A model generated the notes under the pieces. It worked only from the letters and a program-made list of their open reading frames with translations, ran no database searches and was not told the DNA's origin. A DNA stretch of 64,000 nt, from contig CANEAY010000003.1 of NCBI GenBank assembly GCA_947425785.1, positions 1 to 64,000 of the forward strand. The letters are read 5' to 3'. A program made the translations under genes and the position numbers. This stretch comes from an uncultured Pseudoflavonifractor sp. (GTDB lineage Bacteria > Bacillota > Clostridia > Oscillospirales > Oscillospiraceae). Below, one piece after another: positions 58,639 to 64,000 of the stretch. Position 1 is the stretch's first letter; each line of letters starts with the position of its first letter.

Positions 58639-59664
58639 ATGAAACCGAAGATCGTCCTGGGCCTCTCCGGGGGAGTGGACTCCGCCCTGGCCGCCCGCCT
58701 TCTGCAAAAGGACTACACCGTCACCGGCCTCTACCTCTCCATCGGCCCCGAGGCCGCCGGGGAGGAGGATGCCCGCCGGGTGGCGGAGACGCTGGGTATC
58801 GATTTCCGGGTCATGGACATCTCCCAGGCCCTGGAAGAGCACGTGAAGGCCCCCTTTGCCGCCGGCTACCTGGCGGGCCGCACCCCCCTGCCCTGCGCCG
58901 TGTGCAACCCTCTGGTGAAGTTCCCCGCCCTGCTGGCCCTGGCCGACGAAATTGGAGCGGAGCAGGTGGCCACCGGCCACTACGCCCGCGTTGTTCAAAA
59001 CGATAACCGCCGCCTTCTTTTGAAGGGGATGCCCGCCAACGACCAGTCCTATATGCTCTCCCAGCTTCCCCGGGAAATATTACGAAGAGTTGTTTTCCCC
59101 CTGGGTAATTACGAAAAGTCCGCCGTCCGCGGCCTTTCCCAGGGGGCCGGTCTCCCGGTGGCGGACAAGCCGGACAGTATGGAAATTTGTTTCATCCCCA
59201 ATGACGACTACGCCGCCTGGCTGGAAAACCAGGGCTGGAGCTGCCCTCCCGGCGACTTCATCGCCCCCGACGGCACTGTCCTGGGCCGGCACAGGGGCAT
59301 CCACCGCTACACCCTGGGCCAGGGGCGGGGGCTGGGGGTGTCCGGCCCCCATCGCTACTACGTCTCCGCCATCGACCCGGAGCGGGGCACCATCACCCTC
59401 TCCGACGGCAGCGATCTGATGCGGGACAAAATTTTTTGCACCAGGCCCAACTGGATCGCCATTAACGCTCTGGATGGGCCCATAGAGGTCACCGCACGGT
59501 TCCGCCACGCCAGAGTGGAGACTCCCTGTACCATCTCCCCCCTGGAGGACGGTGTACTGGTGGAGGCCCGGGAGAGCGTCCGGGCGCCCACCCCGGGCCA
59601 GCTGGCCGTTTTTTACGACGGAGATATCGTGGTGGGCAGCGCATGGATCGAGAGAAGCCTTTAA
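58639..59664 (+). CDS. mnmA: tRNA-specific 2-thiouridylase
   Basis: 341 residues from the ATG at 58639, after GGAAAGGAG. The PP-loop is LSGGVDSALAARLL (SGGVDS 10-15). The catalytic cysteines are Cys89 (in PCAVCNPLVKF) and Cys184 (in MEICFIPND). HYTLGQGRGLG-type RYTLGQGRGLGVSG lies further on. It forms 2-thiouridine at position 34 of tRNA-Lys, -Glu and -Gln, with sulfur from a cysteine desulfurase not encoded here. Together with mnmG this locus carries both arms of the xm5s2U34 modification. Confidence 0.96.
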   Translation: MKPKIVLGLSGGVDSALAARLLQKDYTVTGLYLSIGPEAAGEEDARRVAETLGIDFRVMDISQALEEHVKAPFAAGYLAGRTPLPCAVCNPLVKFPALLALADEIGAEQVATGHYARVVQNDNRRLLLKGMPANDQSYMLSQLPREILRRVVFPLGNYEKSAVRGLSQGAGLPVADKPDSMEICFIPNDDYAAWLENQGWSCPPGDFIAPDGTVLGRHRGIHRYTLGQGRGLGVSGPHRYYVSAIDPERGTITLSDGSDLMRDKIFCTRPNWIAINALDGPIEVTARFRHARVETPCTISPLEDGVLVEARESVRAPTPGQLAVFYDGDIVVGSAWIERSL

Positions 59665-59669
59665 CGAAA

Positions 59670-59708
59670 AACGCCGCCGCAGAAGATCTGCGGCGGCGTT
59701 CCTTTTTA
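59670..59708. terminator. Bidirectional terminator between mnmA and the SLH gene
   Basis: AACGCCGCCGCAGA (59670-59683), loop of three, TCTGCGGCGGCGTT (59687-59700), then CCTTTTTATT. Confidence 0.9.
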
Positions 59709-61625
59709 TTCCTGCATGTTTTTGTGGAGCCGCTCAAAGATGGCGGCGGCCTGGGCCCGGGTGGCATTTGCCGACGGGTCAAAGCTGTTGTTTTTGTGGC
59801 CCTGCATGAGGCCATTGGCCGCATTCCAGCTGACCGCCTGTCTGGCATAACTGGAAATACCGGCCTCGTCGCTGTAAGTCAACGCCTCGCCGGGCTCCAT
59901 GTCATCCTCGCCCAGCATCGCAAAGCGGTAGAGCATGACCGCCATCTGCTCCCGGGTGATACCCTGGTTGGGGGCGAACTCTTCCGGGGTATTGCCCTGC
60001 ACGATGCCGTTCTCCCTGGCCCAGTACACCGCATCGGCATACCAGCTGCTCCCTTTTACATCGCCAAAGGGGGCGTCAAGGGCTTCCTCGGAGAGCTGGG
60101 GTGCCCCCGACATCCGATAGAGCACCGTCACAAACATGGCCCTTGTGATCTCCGCTTCGGGGGCAAAGCTGCTGTCGTTCATTCCCACCATAAGCCCATT
60201 TTCCAGGACATAGTCCACAGATCCATAGTACCAGGCCTTCTCGGGCACATCGCTGAACTGCTCCACCGTAGGCGCCGGGGTGGGCTCTGGTGTAGGCGCA
60301 GGTGTGGGGGTGGGGGTGGGCTTGGACGCGTTGGAGGTCTTCTTGGGGGGCGGTGTATAATCGTCGTCGTCATCGTCGTCATCCGGCGCGGGGGCAGGCG
60401 GCGGCGTGGGAGTGGGCGTCGGAGTGGGGGTGGGTTCCGTGGTCGGTGTGGGGTCAGGGGAGTCGGTGGGCTCCGTTGTGGGGGAGGTGGTCGGCTCCGT
60501 CGAAGGGGACGCTGTGGGCTCCGTCGTCGGAGAGGTGGTGGGCTCCGTGGTGGGTTCCGTCGTCGGAGAGGTCGTCGGCTCCGTTGTGGGCTCTGTTGTG
60601 GGAGTCGGCTCCGGCTCCGCCTCGGTGATCTGGTTCAGGTAAAAAGCGGGGCGGATCAGGATATTGATAAAACCGGCAGGGCTTCGGAACATTTTGGGAG
60701 TGTATGGGTCAATTACCGTAACACAAGACGCAAACGCCCCTGTTCCACCGGCCGTGCGCAGGAAAAGCGGCCAGCCTGTCTTATAATTGGATTTGTCATA
60801 CGTCCCGGAATAATACCTTTCACCCAGCACATCACCGTTATCTGCCACATTTTGCAGCTGCTGAACATCCAACACAAATACGCTGTCGGTGACGTACTCG
60901 TAATAAGCGTTTTCATAGCCTTCGATCACAGTTGAAAGGGGCAGTCCCTTGCCGCCGAAATCAATATTGGAATGAACCGGGAGTTCCTCTGCACCGCCTA
61001 TTTGGGCATCGGCCTGGGTGGCAAGATAATCATAGTCACACTTGGCCAAAATGGCCTTCTGGGTGACCGGCTTGATCATGGCCAGCTCCTCTTCGGTGAA
61101 GTTGGTAAGGAACCCCGCCTCTCTTCCCCTCTGATAGAGATTGCTGTTAGTGGGCGGGTTACCGCAGGTATAGGTCACCTTTTCCTCTCCGGAGTTAAGC
61201 CAGCAGCGCAGAGTACTGTCCCCCCAGTAGTTGGAGCCGCCGTTTGTATTGCCGGGATAGGCCGTTCTGCCCTCGCCCCGCCCATGGGAGCCTGTGGTAT
61301 TCATATTGACAGTGTCAAATTCCTTCTCGCATAGCCAGGTATCGACCAGCATCAGAGGCAGATAGCCAGGGGTGGGAACAGTGACGGTGTCGGTGGAGTC
61401 TATGATGGGGTTTCCATCTGCATCGTAGCCGATGATCTTGTCAAAGGACACACAACGCCACTTGATGGGCTTTGGATCATCGTAACCTTCGGCGTAGGTA
61501 CCCATGGTGATGTAGTCGCCCAGCTGTATGGGGGCATCCGCCGCCTTCGCTGCCGAGGGGAAACCGCTGAAAGCGGGAATGAGCAAAGCGGCCGCCAAAA
61601 CCAGAGCCATTGCCTTTCGCTTCAT
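59706..61625 (-). CDS. Secreted S-layer-homology protein with DUF6273-like domain and Pro/Thr linker
   Basis: 639 residues from the ATG at 61625, after AAAGGAGGACTTAGT. A signal peptide ends near AAKAAD (about 28). Residues 30-310 resemble DUF6273 (IKWRCVSF..., [21 protein letters not shown]). A long linker (about 330-450) of repeated [12 protein letters not shown], poly-PT, eight consecutive Asp and more PTPTP follows. Three SLH repeats end the protein: about 458-512, 523-575 and 584-636, each with DV..W and ITR-type motifs. SLH domains bind pyruvylated secondary cell-wall polymer, so this is a surface protein. Its function is unknown. Confidence 0.87.
   Translation of the reverse strand: MKRKAMALVLAAALLIPAFSGFPSAAKAADAPIQLGDYITMGTYAEGYDDPKPIKWRCVSFDKIIGYDADGNPIIDSTDTVTVPTPGYLPLMLVDTWLCEKEFDTVNMNTTGSHGRGEGRTAYPGNTNGGSNYWGDSTLRCWLNSGEEKVTYTCGNPPTNSNLYQRGREAGFLTNFTEEELAMIKPVTQKAILAKCDYDYLATQADAQIGGAEELPVHSNIDFGGKGLPLSTVIEGYENAYYEYVTDSVFVLDVQQLQNVADNGDVLGERYYSGTYDKSNYKTGWPLFLRTAGGTGAFASCVTVIDPYTPKMFRSPAGFINILIRPAFYLNQITEAEPEPTPTTEPTTEPTTSPTTEPTTEPTTSPTTEPTASPSTEPTTSPTTEPTDSPDPTPTTEPTPTPTPTPTPPPAPAPDDDDDDDDYTPPPKKTSNASKPTPTPTPAPTPEPTPAPTVEQFSDVPEKAWYYGSVDYVLENGLMVGMNDSSFAPEAEITRAMFVTVLYRMSGAPQLSEEALDAPFGDVKGSSWYADAVYWARENGIVQGNTPEEFAPNQGITREQMAVMLYRFAMLGEDDMEPGEALTYSDEAGISSYARQAVSWNAANGLMQGHKNNSFDPSANATRAQAAAIFERLHKNMQE
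60410..60615 (-). repeat. Low-complexity Thr/Glu/Pro-coding repeats in the SLH protein linker
   Basis: About 200 bases of imperfect GGCTCCGTCGTCGGAGAGGT-type repeats (plus-strand reading) that encode the [12 protein letters not shown] linker. They are prone to length change by slippage. Confidence 0.8.
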
Positions 61626-61696
61626 ACTAAGTCCTCCTTTGTACTGTATCAGATCGCCGCTGGGAAAAACCGGGAAGATGGTCATTTTTCCCTACC

Positions 61697-61725
61697 ATGA
61701 TATAGCAGTTTACCGCAAAATGCAA
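61697..61725 (-). promoter_or_regulatory. Promoter of the SLH gene
   Basis: Minus strand: TTGCAT (61725-61720), 17 bases, TATCAT (61702-61697). Confidence 0.7.
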
Positions 61726-61784
61726 GAGGCGAAAAGGGAAAGCCCCATCCCGCCCTTTTCGCGGGGAAAAGGGGCGCTCTTTTC

Positions 61785-61813
61785 TTGACGCTTTTCCATT
61801 TTTGGTATAAGAT
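61785..61813 (+). promoter_or_regulatory. Promoter of the topoisomerase B gene
   Basis: TTGACG (61785-61790), 17 bases, TAAGAT (61808-61813). A GC-rich inverted repeat (about 61750-61776) lies just upstream. Confidence 0.55.
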
Positions 61814-61884
61814 ATATGATGAATTGGTATGTTCCCCACAATATGTGGTGGACACGGTAACTTTGATATAGTGAGGGAAGGCCC

Positions 61885-63867
61885 ATGGCAACCAAACCGC
61901 AATATGACAATACCTCTATTTCCTCCCTGAAGGGGGCCGACCGGGTGCGCAAGCGCCCCGGCGTCATCTTCGGCTCCGACGGGCTGGACGGCTGTGAGCA
62001 CGCCGTATTTGAAATTTTGTCCAACGCCATCGACGAGGCCAAGGAGGGCCACGGCAGCCTCATCATTGTCAAGCGCTACCTGGACAAGTCCATTGAGGTG
62101 GAGGACTTTGGCCGGGGCTGCCCGGTGGACTGGAACGAGGTGGAGCAGAAGTTCAACTGGGAGCTGGTGTTCTGCGAGCTGTACGCCGGCGGCAAGTACG
62201 GCGGGGATGGGGATAACTACGAGTATTCCCTGGGCCTGAACGGCCTGGGCTCCTGCGCCACCCAGTACGCCAGTGAGTTCTTTGACGCCCTCATCCACCG
62301 GGACGGCTTTGAGTACACCCTCCACTTCGAGAAGGGCGAGAACGTGGGGGGGCTGAAAAAGGAGCCCTGGAGCGGGAAGAAGACCGGCTCCAAGTTCCGC
62401 TGGAAGCCCGACCTGGAGGTCTTTACCGACATCGACATCCCCCTGGAGTACTACGCCGACGTGATGAAGCGGCAGGCGGTGGTCAACGCCGGGGTCACCT
62501 TCCGGCTCCAGAACGAGACCACCCCCGGCAAGTTCGAGACCTTCGACTTCCTCTACGAAAACGGCATTGAGGACTACGTGAAGGAGCTGGCGGGGGAGAA
62601 CTCCCTCACCACCCCGGTGTTCTGGCAGGCCGAGCGTAAGGGCCGTGACCGGGAGGATAAGCCGGAGTATAAGGTGAAGCTGTCGGTTTCCTTCTGCTTC
62701 TCCAACACGGTGAATATCATCGAATACTACCACAACTCCTCCTGGCTGGAGCACGGGGGAAGCCCGGAGAAGGCGGCCCGCTCCGCCTTCGTCTCCGCCA
62801 TCGACGGCTACCTGCGCGCCCAGGGGAAGTACCAGAAAAACGAGAGCAAGATCACCTGGAACGACGTGGCCGACTGCCTGGTGATGGTGTCCAACAACTT
62901 CTCCACCCAGACCTCCTACGAAAACCAGACCAAGAAGGCCATCAACAACAAGTTCGTCCAGGAGGCCATGACGGAGTTTTTGAAGGCCCAGATGGAGGTC
63001 TACTTCATCGAAAGCCCCTTTGACGCCCAAAAAATTGCCGAGCAGGTGCTCATCAACAAGAGAAGCCGGGAATCTGCCGAGAAGGCCCGGCTGAACATCA
63101 AGAAAAAGCTCACCGGCAGCATGGATCTGTCCAACCGGGTGCAGAAGTTCGTGGATTGCCGCACCAAGGATCCGGAGCGGCGGGAGCTCTACATCGTGGA
63201 GGGCGACTCGGCCCTGGGCAGCGTCAAGCTCTCCCGGGACGCGGAGTTCCAGGGCATCATGCCCGTCCGGGGCAAAATTTTGAACTGCCTGAAGGCGGAC
63301 TACGGCCGCATCTTCAAATCGGAAATTATCACCGACCTTTTGAAGGTGCTGGGCTGCGGCGTGGAGGTCAATGACAAAAAGGCCAAGGATCTGGCGGCCT
63401 TCGACCTGATGAACCTTCGCTGGAACAAGGTGGTCATCTGCACCGACGCCGACGTGGACGGCTACCAGATTCGCACCCTCATTTTGACCATGCTCTGGCG
63501 GCTCACCCCCACCCTTATCCGCCGGGGATATGTGTATATCGCGGAGTCGCCGCTCTATGAGATTACCTATAAGGAAAAGACCTGGTTCGCCTACTCCAAC
63601 AAGGAGAAGGACGACATCGTAAAGGAGATCGGGGCAGGGAAAAAGCCCACCATCCAGCGCTCCAAAGGCTTGGGCGAGAACGAGCCGGAGATGATGTGGC
63701 TGACCACCATGAACCCGGAGACCAGAAGGCTTATCAAGGTCATGCCCGAGGACATGGAGGCCACCGCCCAGATGTTCGACCTGCTGCTGGGAGACAACCT
63801 GCAGGGGCGAAAAGACCACATCGCCGAGAACGGCCACAAGTTCCTGGAGCTGGCAGACATCTCCTGA
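61885..63867 (+). CDS. Divergent type IIA topoisomerase B subunit (ParE/GyrB-like)
   Basis: 660 residues. The GHKL ATPase region has ISSLKGADRVRKRPGVIFG, EILSNAIDEAKEG (Asn and Asp for Mg-ATP) and GLNGLGS. The transducer domain has a QTK-like loop (SYENQTKKAINNKF). The TOPRIM domain starts near 439 with EGDSALGSVKLSRD and has DADVDG near 520. EGDSALGS in place of the usual EGDSAGGSAK and a shorter ATP lid (YAGGKYGGDGDNY) show it is a divergent branch, seen in Clostridia beside regular gyrase. The partner A subunit (ParC-like) does not follow; the next gene encodes an exported protein. Confidence 0.88.
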   Translation: MATKPQYDNTSISSLKGADRVRKRPGVIFGSDGLDGCEHAVFEILSNAIDEAKEGHGSLIIVKRYLDKSIEVEDFGRGCPVDWNEVEQKFNWELVFCELYAGGKYGGDGDNYEYSLGLNGLGSCATQYASEFFDALIHRDGFEYTLHFEKGENVGGLKKEPWSGKKTGSKFRWKPDLEVFTDIDIPLEYYADVMKRQAVVNAGVTFRLQNETTPGKFETFDFLYENGIEDYVKELAGENSLTTPVFWQAERKGRDREDKPEYKVKLSVSFCFSNTVNIIEYYHNSSWLEHGGSPEKAARSAFVSAIDGYLRAQGKYQKNESKITWNDVADCLVMVSNNFSTQTSYENQTKKAINNKFVQEAMTEFLKAQMEVYFIESPFDAQKIAEQVLINKRSRESAEKARLNIKKKLTGSMDLSNRVQKFVDCRTKDPERRELYIVEGDSALGSVKLSRDAEFQGIMPVRGKILNCLKADYGRIFKSEIITDLLKVLGCGVEVNDKKAKDLAAFDLMNLRWNKVVICTDADVDGYQIRTLILTMLWRLTPTLIRRGYVYIAESPLYEITYKEKTWFAYSNKEKDDIVKEIGAGKKPTIQRSKGLGENEPEMMWLTTMNPETRRLIKVMPEDMEATAQMFDLLLGDNLQGRKDHIAENGHKFLELADIS

Positions 63868-63957
63868 ACATACAACAAAGGGTGCAGAAAGCGTACAACA
63901 ACTGGTGCAAAAGTGGGTAAAAATCGCGTTTTTTAAATCAAAAAGGAGGAATTTTGT

Positions 63958-64000
63958 ATGAAAAATCGCAGCCGTCTTTTATCCCTGCTCACCGCCGGGG
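63958..64000 (+). CDS. Start of an exported protein (cut by the window edge)
   Basis: 14 codons remain: MKNRSRLLSLLTAG, a basic start followed by a hydrophobic run, as in signal peptides. AAAAAGGAGGAATTTTGT precedes the ATG. Nothing more can be said. The 90-base gap after the topoisomerase gene contains no clear terminator. Confidence 0.6.
   Translation, partial: MKNRSRLLSLLTAG

Noticed and set aside
60410..60615. CRISPR-like or minisatellite array
   Set aside because: The repeats are in frame, imperfect and encode the Thr/Pro linker; there are no unique spacers.

Overview
The window looks like a chromosome segment from a high-GC member of the Clostridia, most like the Oscillospiraceae (Flavonifractor / Lawsonibacter / Oscillibacter type). 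This is inferred from gene content and codon style and was not tested by any search. The supporting signs are GC-rich codons, strong AGGAGG ribosome binding sites, consensus sigma-A promoters, a two-gene SufC-SufB system, an Asp23/FakA pair, sigma-54, a two-FMN extracytoplasmic flavoprotein, and an S-layer-homology protein.

Layout. 1-6626 (minus) is the S10 ribosomal protein operon, from rpsJ to the cut-off rplE, with its promoter and a structured leader. 6678-9831 (minus) holds a membrane protein, metG and a DUF4177 protein. 9841-15008 has an ABC-F ATPase, an RlmA-type rRNA methyltransferase, release factor 3, and a divergent pair (coiled-coil protein and ribbon-helix-helix protein) whose promoters share a 10-bp inverted repeat. 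15068-17853 has a HAD phosphatase, tRNA-Arg(CCU), and an AT-rich insert of three foreign-looking genes lying between tRNA fragments. 17873-23789 (minus) carries the FMN/FAD reductase, rpoN and sufCB. 23861-29765 (plus) has a short-chain dehydrogenase and a complete branched-chain amino-acid type ABC transporter (liv). 29797-35222 (minus) has a secreted 5'-nucleotidase, trxB and a LexA-boxed DNA-repair pair. 35346-37357 (plus) has an ECF S component, tatD and a TatD-linked radical SAM protein.

37317-47598 (minus) is one long aromatic amino-acid operon: aroF, aroB, aroA, aroC, pheA, an unknown membrane-anchored protein, aroK, aroQ, and then a fusion of an EF-G/TetM-like GTPase to an NYN (YacP/Rae1-like) nuclease. 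Its 5' leader encodes a 35-residue peptide rich in Phe and Tyr. The leader also contains mutually exclusive antiterminator and terminator helices, which is a classical ribosome-mediated attenuator. aroE lies apart, at 54115-54972.

47629-55011 holds a YbjN protein, proS, a patatin phospholipase, fakA with asp23, a small membrane protein, a zinc-dependent phospholipase-like protein and aroE. 55060-59708 holds a lipid kinase followed by mnmG, vanW and mnmA, so both wobble-uridine tRNA modification enzymes are together. 59706-64000 holds a secreted SLH protein, a divergent topoisomerase IV/gyrase B subunit without its partner beside it, and the start of an exported protein.

The strongest unexpected observations are the aromatic attenuator, the GTPase-nuclease fusion, the SOS-type double operator on the radical SAM repair pair, and the tRNA-bounded AT-rich insert.
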